Source of the DNA: Liolophura sinensis
Taxonomy: Eukaryota; Mollusca; Polyplacophora; Chitonida; Chitonidae
Length of the DNA stretch: 64,000 nt
NCBI RefSeq assembly: GCF_032854445.1
Contig: NC_088299.1
Coordinates: 3,635,001-3,699,000 of the forward strand
Direction: 5' to 3'
This document shows positions 43,141 to 54,560 of this stretch, one piece after another. Each line of letters starts with the position of its first letter. Position 1 is the stretch's first letter. The notes under the pieces were generated by a model that was not told where the DNA came from, did no database searches, and was given only the letters and a program-made list of their open reading frames with translations. The translations under genes and the position numbers were made by a program.

Positions 43141-44034
43141 CGTAGTAGTAGAAGCGGGGCGCATGTCTGAAGTCGATTTCAGCTGGTACCTCATGCGCCT
43201 TTGTGATTGAAAGACAAGCACCTTTAGCCACAGATCACGGCTCTTTCAACTCGTGTGGGCATTTTTCACATCACAGTGTAAGAAATACGTGTCATTTTGT
43301 AAAAGGGAATGTTGAAATAATGTTTCATAATGACCAAATGACAAGTGTGATGATTTGGGCGGCGTGTCAGTGGGTACTTCCAAGGTTACTCTAATTCCAG
43401 CAATGGCAGCAAAGGCTAATTTGTCTTGAGAGACACGTTAAATATTAATCGATTAGAAACAGGTTATAAATAATTAAAGGCAAAAAAGAACGGAAATGGG
43501 GGAAAACCCATGAGTACTTTACAAGGATTAAGTCAATGCGATTAATTCCGTTGTGGAACTTCGATCAAATTGTTAACATGTCAATTTACGTTGTCCAAAA
43601 CGGAATTACCAGGACTTTAACTAAATTGAAAACTGTTACAAAATGTAAAGATAGCAGCCCAAAGAAATTTGGGGCGGACTTTCTCAAAACCTTTCTTCAC
43701 ACGTCCACTGCTGGAGAAGAGTCATTAAAGCTTTAAAATGTGCTAAAAATGTTTAGTCCCCTAGAATCGCAAGCAGACAGAATGAGCTTGATACCACTGA
43801 TCTGTTGGTGGCTGATTGCACAGTTTAATGTGCGCTGAAAACCACTTGTCTCATATCAATATGGTCTACATATCTGTCACACCTGAGAAATTTCATGTGT
43901 AATTTGCGAAATGACGCCATTGTATATAGGTGAAAATTTCTTAAATGTGGCGTTAAGCAATGAAGTAAAGCAAAAGACACAAATCCATTAACAACCATTT
44001 CTCCTTGAGTTCTTGGTTTTATTCCTTTCGAAGT
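43141..44034. other. No recognised gene
   Basis: Unique-looking DNA. A short element end TTCTTAAATGTGGCGTTAAG near 43938 resembles the SINE tail at 61022. Confidence 0.35.
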
Positions 44035-44235
44035 CGGGAGAGACCGGGATCAAACCCAGGTCGGATCATACAAAACACTTTAAAAATGGTAAAATGCTTC
44101 CTCGCTTGGCGCTCAGCACTAAGAGCTTAGAGCAAGAAAAACAGGACTGGTTGGCACAGAGTCAGTAAGCTGATTGGGACGTCATGTCTAGTGTCTTTGA
44201 CATGATGTTTCAGTGACGGCAGCACAAGAAAAGAC
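44035..44235 (+). mobile_element. SINE family 3, 5' and middle part
   Basis: GGGATCAAACCCAGGTCGG (box B-like), ACTTTAAAAATGG, TTCCTCGCTTGGCGCTCAGC, GTCTTTGACATGATGTTTCAG. It is cut off by the microsatellite that follows, which may have grown from its end. Confidence 0.75.
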
Positions 44236-44239
44236 CCCA

Positions 44240-44252
44240 AGCATGCATGCAT

Positions 44253-44311
<59 letters not shown>

Positions 44312-44390
44312 CACACGCACACACACACACATACACACATACATACATACATACATACATACATACACACTTACATACTTACATACATAT
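44240..44390 (+). repeat. Compound microsatellite (CACG)n-(CA)n-(CATA)n
   Basis: About 75 bases of ACGC repeats pass into ACAC and then CATACATACATA repeats. ORFs on both strands (HARTHARTH, CVRACVRACV) are artefacts. Confidence 0.95.
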
Positions 44391-45216
44391 ATTTTTGTTC
44401 CCTGACATACCCTGACGACGACATTAAAATATCGTTATGAAATACTTTATGAATATGAGGTGATAGGCCACAAAGACCATGTATATGTACATTTGGGGTT
44501 ATTATTTGGGGTTCTACGTCGCACGTCAACTTTTGAGTACTATGACAAGTACCATTTTGATTTGCCGACTTGGCTGATTTTTCATAAAAGTCTCCAACAA
44601 GAAATGGCCGTGAGGGCGACAATTTCCAGCAACGTTGAAAGTTAAAAGCACCTGATCCTACAAGGTGATAGCGAGCGAATTAAATAGCAGTATTTAGGCA
44701 CTTACATGGACAGTGGAATAAAACCTTATCTGAGGTAACTTGCCATGAGGCTAAATTTTACAGGTTCCGTGTGCCCATTCGCCAACTATCACACTTCTCT
44801 GAGTGACGTGCATATTTATATTTTATGAGCTCAAGAATTACCTACTTACAGCATTAGCAATACATATCAAAATACAAAAATTATGTCGGAATTTCTCTGG
44901 TTACTCTCTTTCTCTAGCTCACAGTTACAGAACAGTTTAAAAATGAATGTGTTTGAAAACAACAGTTCCGTGAGAAAGCATTCTTACTCAGAAGGCAATT
45001 CAGTCTTTTACCTCTTCAGGACCAACACCACGTTTCCGTTTCAATTGATACAAATGACATGTTGACTGAAAAAAAATTACGTGCGTCGGTTGAGGCTCGT
45101 GGGGTGCAGCGCTAGATTTAACACTATAGATCTAATTAATATAAAATTCAGTATTGTTACTGGCGAAAACTTGTCGTGTAAATTTTTCATTTGACAGGTT
45201 CTTATCTGTGGTATAT
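44391..45216. other. No recognised gene
   Basis: Contains a diverged word block at about 44700-44785 (CAGTATTTAGGCACT, GGTTCCGTGTGCCCATTCG) that recurs at 52960-53085, so an unnamed dispersed repeat is present. Confidence 0.35.
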
Positions 45217-45408
45217 CTAATTCGGCGCCTGGCCGTACGTGGGAAGGTCTGTCAGCAACCTGTGCGGATGGTCGTGGGTTTCCCCCGGGCTCTGCCCGGT
45301 TTCCTCCCACCATAATGTCGGCCGCCGTCGTATAAGTGAAATATTCTTGAGTATGGCGTCAAACACCAATCAAAAAAAAAAAAAAAAAAAAAAAACTAAT
45401 TCGGCGCC
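45217..45408 (+). mobile_element. 5'-truncated SINE family 1, poly(A) tail, perfect 13-bp target duplication
   Basis: CTAATTCGGCGCC occurs at 45217-45229 and again at 45396-45408, bracketing a family-1 element that starts within the body (TGGCCGTACGTGGGAAGG) and ends in an uninterrupted run of about 24 A at 45372-45395. Truncated 5' end, poly(A) and perfect duplication indicate target-primed reverse transcription and a young insertion. Confidence 0.95.
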
Positions 45409-46283
45409 AATAATCCAAATGATTAAAAGCTTCATTAATTGCACAGTGTCATATCTTCCGCCTTGCCCTCGTGGTCCATTTAATACTGCCATTCATATGC
45501 GTCATATTTATACGACTCTGTTACCAAGGATCCCATTTGGCCTTGATGACCTTGTCTACTTCTGTCTCCTCTGAGGCTTCTAGGACAAGGCAAATATTAA
45601 GATGACAGGAGTGGTAGTTAGACATGCTGGAGACAATAAAATTCTTCGCATTGCCCAAGGTTAAACAAAACTGAAGCTACACATTAGTTCCCGGGAATGG
45701 GCCGCTTAAACAGATGACAATATGGGGAAATTTGCCCATCGGTTTACCCAGATTATAACTGTCTACGCCTCTAATGGCGATGTCATGGGCTGTTTACTGC
45801 AACAGACGAGAAAGGTAACGTACCCAGCAGTAATATATAGCGAATAAATCAAGAGCGTTATTGGCTCAATTATTCCTGATTCGCCACCCGATGTTCCAAT
45901 TATCTCTTGGATAATTACAACGCACACACATCGGGACATCGGAAACATTACAATGCAAAAGTAATAAAGGATTGTATTTTACTGTTATTGACTCGTGCCA
46001 CACAACGCGGGTATCGCATGGCTTCATTGGCTGGCAATTCCTAATCACTTTCCGGTAAACACTTGATAACGTCGTTGTTCGACTGACTTCGTTGCACGAA
46101 TTTTAATACAACCGGCCACAAGACTGTATTTAATTAAAGTTGGTACATGCAAGTTTGAATACATCAGTCTATTCAGACGGAATACTGTCAAACTGTAGAG
46201 CACACTGATATGTTTTTTTTTTCTCAACTCTCGATATATTGTCATATATTAACTTTGTACGGAATTCTATTCCAGATAACAGG
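45409..46283. other. No recognised gene
   Basis: The plus-strand ORF running through 45239-45574 is SINE plus flank. Otherwise AT-rich. Confidence 0.4.
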
Positions 46284-46560
46284 GATCAGTCTATGGTCTA
46301 GTTGTTAAAGGGGCTTGTCTCTCAATCGATGGGACACACGAAGTGTGGGTTCAGAAAAGGCAATGGACATGAAATCTGCAGATTCCCCCGCCCCACCACT
46401 CTTGTGGAGCTTTGGTGACAGTAAGGGAGCCATTTCGCTCGTGCAGCCGTTTGCGCGGTCTAACATTTGTATATGATGTGTGTTGAAATTTCGGATTATG
46501 GTCGCCAGTTTTAAGCGGGCACTGTGGTTTCCTCCACCAAAAGAGATGCATATTTTGGTT
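46284..46560 (+). mobile_element. Diverged SINE with a fourth type of tRNA-like head
   Basis: CTATGGTCTAGTTGTTAAAGG (box A-like) and GAAGTGTGGGTTCAG (weak box B) precede a degraded body with GTGGTTTCCTCCACCAAAA. The 125-codon minus-strand ORF across this region is not recognisable. Confidence 0.4.
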
Positions 46561-46647
46561 ATCGATAACTTATCAACAAACATGGAACACGAGTTGGATA
46601 CATATTTAATTCTTTCCCTTGACCATTCCCGTAGTTGGGGTAGTAAC

Positions 46648-46868
46648 CAGCCAGCACGGCGCAATGGCCCAGTAGCCTCCAACTAATCCGGTGGCAATGT
46701 GTTCAAGTCCAGCTCATGCTGGCTTTTTCTCCAGCCGTACGTGGGAAGGTTTGCCAGCTAAGTGCGGATGGTCATGGGTCTCCCCCGGACCCTGCCCGGT
46801 TTCCTCCCACCTTAATGCTGGTCGCCGTCGTATAAGTGAAATATCCTTGAGTGCGGTGTAAATAAATA
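46648..46868 (+). mobile_element. SINE family 1, box A end lost
   Basis: GCGCAATGGCCCAGTAGCCTCC, GTGTTCAAGTCCAGCTCATG (box B-like), CCGTACGTGGGAAGGTTTG and tail GTATAAGTGAAATATCCTTG ending AAATAAATAG. Confidence 0.85.
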
Positions 46869-46869
46869 G

Positions 46870-47050
46870 AACATTCTCTGCGTCTTTCGGTCAGCATTGA
46901 AACTGTTGAGTGCTTCACTTTATATTTTTAGTCATTATTCCTTGACATACTTTCTTAATTCTTTGGTGGGTTATATTGATCGTTGCTTTGGAAATTTGTC
47001 TTGCGATTATTGACTCGTAACGTGCACTGTGATAGATGACTAGTATACGA
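46870..47050 (+). repeat. Single-arm copy of the 39750-40400 fold-back element
   Basis: TCTGCGTCTTTCGG, GCATTGAAACT, GTGCTTCACTTTATATTTTTAG, TCTTGCGATTATTGACTC and TATACGAATGTCTATTTC follow the order of 40203-40410 (TTGCGTCTTTCC, TTTGAAACT, TGCGAATTATTAAGCT, TTACGAATGTCTGTTTC). Confidence 0.55.
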
Positions 47051-48872
47051 ATGTCTATTTCGCTTGGACACACTGTTAGCTTTTAAAGTCTCGTTGTGGG
47101 TTGTGGCCTAGTGGATAAGATGATTGTCGTGAAATTAACATGGAATCCCTGATATGACTTCGTCTCTTTGCTTCCTTTGGAGGGGAGCGGAGGGGGAAGA
47201 GAGGAAGGCAGCGATGGGGAGTGGGGGTAATAAATGGTTGACAGCTATCGGTCTGCTGTCCAGGTGGTCTTACACAAAAGTCGTTAAATATTACCTGCAA
47301 TTTGAACTCGCTCTGTGGGTTAAAATCTGTGTGTTATGCGCGGGAAGGTAGATCGGTATCTTTCCATAGGCCTGTGGTGAAAGTAAAATGGTCTCGAGTA
47401 CTTGGCAAATCGTCAGTAAAAGAAATTAATACAACGAATGTACAAGATGGTTCTGTCAACAATTTGTTTAGAAATCTTTTACTTTTATCTTGCATTTATC
47501 TAGTGCTTCCGGGAAGACTTGTCTATTTTAATGTCTCCCAGAGAGCGGTTCAGTGTTCAGGCATCCTCACTATCAAGAGAAGATGAAGAACGTTAACGAA
47601 CAGTGGTACACTGTGACAAAGGCAGTCTTACCTTTATGTAAATCTTGCAACTGTCCTAGCATAGTATATCACATAAACGTTCAACTGCGAGATGAAAATG
47701 CTTTGCCAGCATTATGATAAACAATCCCAAATGAATAAAACTCAACAAAAATTTCCCCCCAAAATGGTGGTATCACATCGGAAAGATCCTTGTTAAAAGA
47801 AAGATATGTCACCGGTGCGCTGTGGTCGTTACTGTTCACATAAGCGTTACAGAAATTCGAGTTTTCGAGATTTGAATTGGATGTCATGTCTAGTATATAG
47901 ACCATGGAACGCCCCGTCACAGTCTACGAGAATTTTACAAATGTTGGATTTGACATACATGTTCAACATCATTTAGCTTCGAGAAAGAAACCTTTATGTA
48001 ACCTTTAAGGGTAAAAGTAGTGGGTAGCTTGTGTCAAATATTCAAAATGGATGAATTCTTGTAAAAGTGTCTCGGAGCGCCCACTTACATGGTCTACGAT
48101 TGGTACATGAATAAGGGATGGTTTAGTTCCAATGTACTTACTACTTACTAGTATTTAGTACTTGGAGTATAACAGGAACAAGTGCAATTAAGGCCAATCG
48201 TATTAATAAACTACGACGTTGTTCTCAATAAATAATTTCCTTGTTCCCGTTTGTCGAGAAAAGTGAGGTTCTCAGCGGTGCAGTGGGATTGTTAAGTTGC
48301 ATGATTTATTTATGCTTAATCGTTGTTTTTTTTAAGTTCTTTTATGATAAACTTCACTTTTTACTATGCTGATGCCATTTAGGGTTAAAAATGGTGTTAA
48401 ATATCAATATTATATTATCAGTATAAAGTAGTTTTTCAATTATATTTCCTTGAACAAATGACAAGGGTGAAAATTTTTCATCTTAGTTATATAAGACTTA
48501 TTTTATGTACACGTCAATGATAAAAATTGTCCACTGTGTTGCACAGGCCGTTATAATTCATGCCGACGTTATGATACGAATACGTTTGTACGTTAGTTGT
48601 CTGATTGAGTCAAGTTTGACGATACAAATGGTTTATTAAATGTGTATGCCTTATTTCTACACAACAGCTGTCGCACTAAACAACTATGAGGCACACAAAT
48701 ACACCTTAATATTGATGGGAAGTAGGATAGTAATTGACAAGCATGATATTGCACAGGGGCAGACGAAAATAGTTGAATAATGGGTTCATCAACCCATTTA
48801 GATTACCAATGCCAATAACTGTGTTTGCAATAAAATAGTTATACATGTTAATGAACTTACATGTATATAAAT
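47051..48872. other. No confirmed gene
   Basis: TGTGGCCTAGTGGATAAGATG at 47105 is another box A-like word. The minus-strand frame 47681-47920 (MVYILDMTSNSNLENSNFCN) reads like protein but begins without a secure start. A TAAAG|GTAAGA donor lies at 47632 with no matching exon. The rest is AT-rich. Confidence 0.3.
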
Positions 48873-48935
48873 GTATTTATTTATTTATTTGCTCGCTGTA
48901 CTAAAGAATATTTTATTTATACCACGGCGGCCGTA
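48873..48935 (-). mobile_element. SINE family-1 tail fragment
   Basis: ATTTATTTATTTATTTGCTC, GTACTAAAGAATATTTTATT and CCACGGCGGCC. Confidence 0.6.
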
Positions 48936-50204
48936 GATAAATAGTGACACTCATAGTTTTGTTGAATGTAATCGCAATCCAGTTTAAACATGCACATATA
49001 TCGTAGTCATCCATTCGTGATGAAAGTCAGATGAAAATTTCAGTCACGTACACACCGTTATAGGTATTGTCCAGTACCCTTCTGCTGATGCACCTAACCG
49101 GACAAAAACTAATATATTACATATATCTACTTTTAAAACATATATTAGATATTTGTGTATGTGCTATAGTCAACTGATAATTCTCATTTCGGCCAATTCG
49201 ATGCAGTTTTGAAGCTTTTCATAATTTAAGGGTGAAGGAGGCTGTACCCCAGTACAAAATTTGTATCTTGTGCAAAAGACCTTTCTGGCGGCACACTTCC
49301 TTCATGACAAAAACAATAACTGCTTTTGTTTTTTTACCTTGACATAGACCAGCTTGATGACTCAGACGTAGTACTGGATAGCCTTGGCACTTTACGAACT
49401 CTATGAGGATTTTGTTTCAAAATTTGTCATTTCTTTGCAAATTACTGTCTTAAATGCTTAATTTTAATATAATACAAAGATAATTTTGAAAACTTTGTAA
49501 TACTATTATAGAAGAACTATATATACGTAATGTATCCACGCATAAATATATTTGGTATCAGCAATGCGGAATGCGAAACTGCCTATATATCTAGCGTAGT
49601 GAACAGCGGTGCAGTAGCCTTCTGTTGATGATGACCCTGTTTGCCGTTTTCGGTTTGGCGATAAATGATATTTGCCACTGGCATGTTGACTGCGTTGTGT
49701 CACACAAGGTTTCAGTGATGGACAAAACGTCTGCCTTTAAGCACCCTGTCAAAACTCTGCAAATATTTGCTACATGCTATACCATTTTCTGTCTTTTGTC
49801 TTGTTATGTCATGTTGCTGGTGAAAAGCGCTTAAAACTTAACTTAAGTAAACTTAACTTAACTTAACTTAACTTACACTTCTGGTATTCCACTTAAGCAG
49901 TCCACAAATCATCTTAATCTTATTCGACCAGTTACATTAAATCCATAGAATTAAATTATCACTGTATGTGTGAAGAATAGAGGAACTATCGGACTGGAAT
50001 AAATCGCTCTCCAAAATGACGGCGTGCTGTTCTAAATCCTCCCTGTAAATCCCTGCTCAAATCTAAAATAATCATAAAAATCGATCAGCAGGGACACCTC
50101 ATCTCGATTACCGAATATTGTGTATCATTTCTTGGTTTTCACGTTATTGCCAGATGAGCAATTTACAAAATAGTGTTACACTAAATTTAAATTTTATATA
50201 GGAA
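48936..50204. other. No recognised gene; (AACTT)n at 49840-49880
   Basis: A pentamer tract AACTTAACTTAACTTAACTT follows TGGTGAAAAGCGCTTAAA near 49820, which looks like the 3' end of some retroelement. The upstream ORF (49625-49834) is not recognisable. Confidence 0.4.
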
Positions 50205-50475
50205 ATCCGGAATCAAGCCCGGGTCTGTTCTTTACCAAAGAGTTAAAAAATTATACTTGTTGCCTCTCTTGGCGCTCAGCACTGAGAGGTTAGAGCAAGC
50301 AAACAGGACTGCTTGGCCTGGTGTCAGTATAATGTGTTTAGCTACGGTGTCATTTTTGGTGTGTTTGCCATAATACTTCAGTGGCGGTATGGACTCACCC
50401 AGCCACAAGAAGTCACCGTATATGTACACACACCTAATGGCCGTCATATGATTGAAAAATCGTTAAGACGTAGAA
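50205..50475 (+). mobile_element. SINE family 3 with complete shared tail
   Basis: GGAATCAAGCCCGGGTC (box B-like), CCTCTCTTGGCGCTCAGCAC, ACTTCAGTGGCGGTATGG, CACACACCTAATGGCCGTCA, then ATGATTGAAAAATCGTTAAG and AACCCCAAGC. Confidence 0.8.
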
Positions 50476-50509
50476 CCCCAAGCATATATCACTATATGCT
50501 GTGTATTAC

Positions 50510-50585
50510 AGGGAGGATGAGATATTATAGGGAGGATGAGATATGATAGGGAGGATGAAATATTATAGGGAGGATGAGATATTGT
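50510..50585 (+). repeat. 19-bp minisatellite, four units
   Basis: AGGGAGGATGAGATATTAT repeated four times with one or two changes. It is followed at about 50620-50675 by two copies of GTATATAAACATGTAACTAC. Confidence 0.85.
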
Positions 50586-50734
50586 AATTAGCCCATTGTG
50601 ACTGTTTTCCAACACTTTTACACGTATATAAACATGTAACTACGAATACATGTATATAAACATGTAACTACGAATATATATAACTGTGAAATGAAAGAGA
50701 ACAAAAAGAAGACGGGTAGGTTGGTATAGATAGT

Positions 50735-50810
50735 GTATATCACCGCAGTCAGCAATGCGCCACTTATATGACGGCTGTCAGAATTACAGGGTTTTGAAAA
50801 CCAAAGTCTC
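50735..50810 (-). mobile_element. SINE tail/body fragment
   Basis: CACTTATATGACGGCTGTCAG then AATTACAGG..TTTGAAAACCAAAG matches the 43025 variant. Confidence 0.4.
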
Positions 50811-51946
50811 CGGAGTATACCACGTGACCAACACGACGCATGTCACGTCAAGGACATACTAAAGAGCATTCTCAGGCAAGTCTTATTTAACGTTAAGTGT
50901 TATACTTAAGAAACAACGGCTGGGCATCGTCCAAAATCAATCGACACTTATTGCCCTGCACATGCCCCTAAATTCAGCGGTAATTATCAGTTTTTCCTCT
51001 TGCGTTCCCTTGAATCTCTTCATCCCATTTATCGACTCTCCCATGAGAGAGGCCACACGAGTGACTCCTCTTAAGACACTGGGGTAGACTGACAGCTCTG
51101 CAATAATTTTATGTGTAACTACCAATTTCTATAATTAGGAACACGAAAATGCTTTCTGCCCTCTACTATAATTGCATTATTGCAGCTTATTTAACTGTTG
51201 GGTGATTTTTTTTTCACTCACAGTAAATATTGCTCTGTGTTAACCAAGGTTTTGATGTTTGGTTTTGGTGTTCCTAAAGTTTCTGAGATCAAAAAATAGT
51301 TCAAGCAGCTAGCAGCTACATGTAGCACATAATGGATAATTCAGATGAATTTAAATAACCGCACAGGGCAGGGTAGAAGACACCAAACATGACACCCTAT
51401 CCGTTACGTATTAGAGAGGATCATTTGACGAAAGCTTAACTATACATTGTCACGCTCTTTACACCTTGTTCTAAATTGTTATATATTAGTAAGTCTTTGC
51501 AAAGGTCTTTTGCAAAGTAATGTACGTTGCATTACTACAAAAAATATCACTAACGCGAGGCACTGTTTCCTTCTTCACGAAATCCCCCCATTTCCATTTT
51601 ATCCACCGTGTCATGATCTCATAAACTGGGAAAGAAGGCGTCGAAACAGAGTTCGTATACATGATTTTAGCCACAAATCAAGTACATGGTCAATAATCGC
51701 AAATCAAAACAAACCATGCAAAGATTAGTGGTCAGCTGTTTTCATTGATAACGAAAAGGCACAAAGAATAATCTGTGCGAATGACTTAAATCAGCATCCA
51801 AATTGTGCACAATGCTACTTCAAAAGTTTGTCGTGATTCAAATTATGTATCTCAGTTAGGATATGTTTGTAACTGCCCATATCTCCAATAAATTTACAAC
51901 TCCAAGAGCAGGAGTTAAACGGAATAAGACATACATATGAACATAA
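50811..51946. other. No recognised gene
   Basis: AT-rich DNA. The 93-codon ORF at 51447-51728 has no recognisable motif. Confidence 0.35.
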
Positions 51947-52224
51947 GGGGGCCTCCATTGCTCAGTTGGTTAGCGCGCTAGCACAGCGTAATGACCCAGG
52001 AGTCTCTCACCAATGCGGTCGCTGTGAGTTCAAGTACAGCTAATACTGGCTTCCTCACCGGCCGTAAGTGGGAAGGTCTGCCAGTAACCTGCGGATGGTC
52101 GTGGGTTTCCCCAGGGTTCTGCCCGGTTTCCTTCCACCATAATGCTGGCCGCCGTCGTATAAGTGAAATATTCTTGAGTACGGCGTAAAACGCCAATCAA
52201 AAAATAAATAAATAAATAAATAAA
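51947..52224 (+). mobile_element. SINE family 1, complete from box A to tail
   Basis: The best reference copy: GGGGGCCTCCATTGCTCAG, TTGGTTAGCGCGCTAGCAC (box A region), GCTGTGAGTTCAAGTACAGC (box B), CCGTAAGTGGGAAGGTCTGC, AACCTGCGGATGGTCGTGGG, CCGTCGTATAAGTGAAATAT and tail AATAAATAAATAAATAAATAAA. ORFs on both strands are by-products. Confidence 0.95.
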
Positions 52225-52649
52225 CCTCAGTGTCAGGAGTTCTGTGCCTACCTTACATACATTCACATTGGAGCATTGCAAGGGAAATATGTATGATAGT
52301 GCCTACAACAGCATTTATCACCTAACATAACTTACTGAAGCGATGATTTCCATGGCAAATTCGGTAGTCGCCTCCAGCTTCATAGCCACTATGCAATCAG
52401 AATGCTGTGATAGTTAGTCTTTATCAATTGCTGATCATATAACCTGTGTCCAAATAGGATCGTCGTTATTTGTCCGCCAGTAGATGTTGTGGTTCCCAAA
52501 TGGTCTATTAAATATTGACCTAATTTGGACAGTAAGATGGCGTAATTGCTGATGATCGACAGGGCGTGGTTTCATGTCGGATGTGATTTCGAAACCTCAG
52601 ACATGAGCTCTATAGCCTCTTGCACCCAACGTAAATGCTTTAGAACTAT
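52225..52649. other. No recognised feature
   Basis: Unique-looking DNA between two SINEs. Confidence 0.4.
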
Positions 52650-52940
52650 CATTAGCAATTTTTCAGTCATGTGGTTACGGAGGAGTCTTTAGAGTGCACG
52701 TAATGCGCCTCCTTGCTGCAGGACAGAATTTCCACCGATCTTTTATCCAGTGCTGCTTCACTGAGACGACTCACACGAGTCAACCAGTCGTTGTATTATC
52801 CTTTTAACGCTGAAAGCCAAGCGAGGAAGATACACCTTCCTCTTTTAAGGTGTTAGGTGTGACCCGACCCAGGACTGACCATGGATCTACTGCCCCCGAA
52901 GCGGGCGATCTACCAACAGAGCTATCGGGGCCTGTCACTG
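52650..52940 (-). mobile_element. SINE family 2, nearly full length
   Basis: Tail AGCAATTTTTCAGTCATGTG at the low end, CTCCTTGCTGCAGGACAG, GCCAAGCGAGGAAGATACAC (shared module), GTGTGACCCGACCCAGGAC, and head GATCTACCAACAGAGCTATC at the high end. Confidence 0.85.
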
Positions 52941-53494
52941 TCACAAGAAGACACAGTATTTACGCACACTGAATAACTCATGAAGTGCAACGTAAAGCAT
53001 ACTATCTATATTATGTTTTATGATGTGAATCACAGATTATTTTACCGGTTACGTGTGGCCATTTTCCAGCTACCACACTGTCGTCGCTGCTCTGCTTTTA
53101 TACTTTAGTCTGTACGTCAATAACTGTATTGCATGTAGGCCAGGATATAGTAACATTTCTAACAGACAGAAAGCAGGCTACAAGAAGCCATCGGCTGGTA
53201 CCAGGAATAATTCCAGCGTGGAATGGAAAAACCAATGCAATGATAAATCAACCTCATGTTAGATACCATTAAGACGGCCGCAAATGGCCCAATGGGCCAG
53301 AATGTGTTTTTTATTCCAGTGTATTCACGACTGGAGGTTTGGATGTCTCATGTGGTAACGCGAACTTGGCATATGCACGGGAGATTATCACCCAGTTCAA
53401 CTGTCAGGGAAACCCACAACCACTCGCACGTTGTTGAGACTTTCGGATTCAAATGGACTCATTATGTGTATGTAATCGTATGGTCATCCGCGCC
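52941..53494. other. Unnamed repeat copy and a worn SINE piece
   Basis: 52960-53085 repeats words of 44700-44785. GGGAAACCCACAACCACTCG at about 53410 is a family-1 body fragment on the minus strand. Confidence 0.4.
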
Positions 53495-54560
53495 CCAACT
53501 CAACTCAACCCAACTCAATTAGTCGTACGGAGTTGATCCTAATCACTGATGACTATACGACCGCAAGGTCGAATACACTCGACGCAACAGGGTTGAGTTA
53601 TGTCTTAAGCTCTCGTGTATGCCGAGTTTAACACACGACTGAGTTGGAACTAAACTCAACTAGCCGCAGTTGGTCGTACAACATGAAGATTGACCGGATT
53701 ACACGTAAAAACTAGAGTGTGTGCAACTCCAGTTGAGCCGCGTCGTTATTTGGCGTATAACAGTAGAGGTGGTGTCTTAAGCTCTAACTCAGCTCGGTTC
53801 CTAAGCGCTCGTGTACGCCTTAAAACGATGCTAGTGAACTAGAGTCGTCCTACAGCTCGGCATAAACGAGAGAACTGCTCGTCCAGAGTTGGTACCAGTC
53901 GTTGGTAGCGATACGATTTTTAGATTGACCTTAATTTAAGATATACTGACTGTTGTGCAACCCCAGTAGACTCGCGTTGTTAGTTCGAATACATCAGCGC
54001 TTATGCTTTAATAGTTTTAAGCTGGTATAAAGCTGTAAGCTTAGTATTCACGAGAGCTTAAGATGAGATTAAACTCAACTCAACTAGTCGGACGGAGTTG
54101 TACCCAGTCGGTGATGGCCATACGACTTTGAATTGAACATAACGACTGGAGTACATCGGTTGAGTCACACCGTCCAGCGATTAAGACTAGACGCGACAGT
54201 CTGGTTAAGTTCAGTCCCATTTTGAGCTCTCGTATATGCCAAGCATTATGATTGAACCACATCTCCAGTAACAGCTGAATACAACTAAGATTCTTCAGGT
54301 TTCTTATAACAACCACAAACTTCCTGACACTGTGATTTTGATGAATTGTGATTGACTGCAGAGCCCTTCCAACTAAAGACTCAGATAGAACCTGCCGTAG
54401 TTATTTGGCATTTTCATCAAAGCTCGACTGCAAGAAAGTAGAACTATCGGTGATTTCAGTTGAGTCGCGTGGTTATATGCAAAAACTTACCACCCGACGC
54501 AACGGATGCACTGGGTTGAGTTAATTTGAGTCTTAAGCTTCTGAGTGTGCCAAGGTCCAT
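53495..54560. repeat. ~1-kb degenerate tandem array rich in GTTGAG/CTCAAC words
   Basis: At least four or five units of very uneven length (about 140-240 bp) share an ordered set of words: ACTCAACTAGTCG, ACGGAGTTG, CAGTCG(G/T)TGATGGC.ATACGA, TTGAGTCGCGTCGTTA, GACGCAAC, GGTTGAGTTA, and TCTTAAGCTCTCGTGTATGCC. Clear instances begin near 53513, 53654, 53838 and 54073, with a weaker one at about 54440-54552. No open frame or known family; possibly an old satellite. Confidence 0.65.

Noticed and set aside
44127-44440. Repeat proteins (HARTHARTH, CVRACVRAC)
   Set aside because: They are translations of a compound microsatellite.
46305-46682. 125-codon minus-strand ORF
   Set aside because: It crosses a diverged SINE and the start of another; no protein motif.
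53053-53262. Secreted peptide with strong hydrophobic leader
   Set aside because: The frame has no ATG (it starts with GTG), and its beginning lies in a block that recurs at about 44763, so it is repeat-derived.
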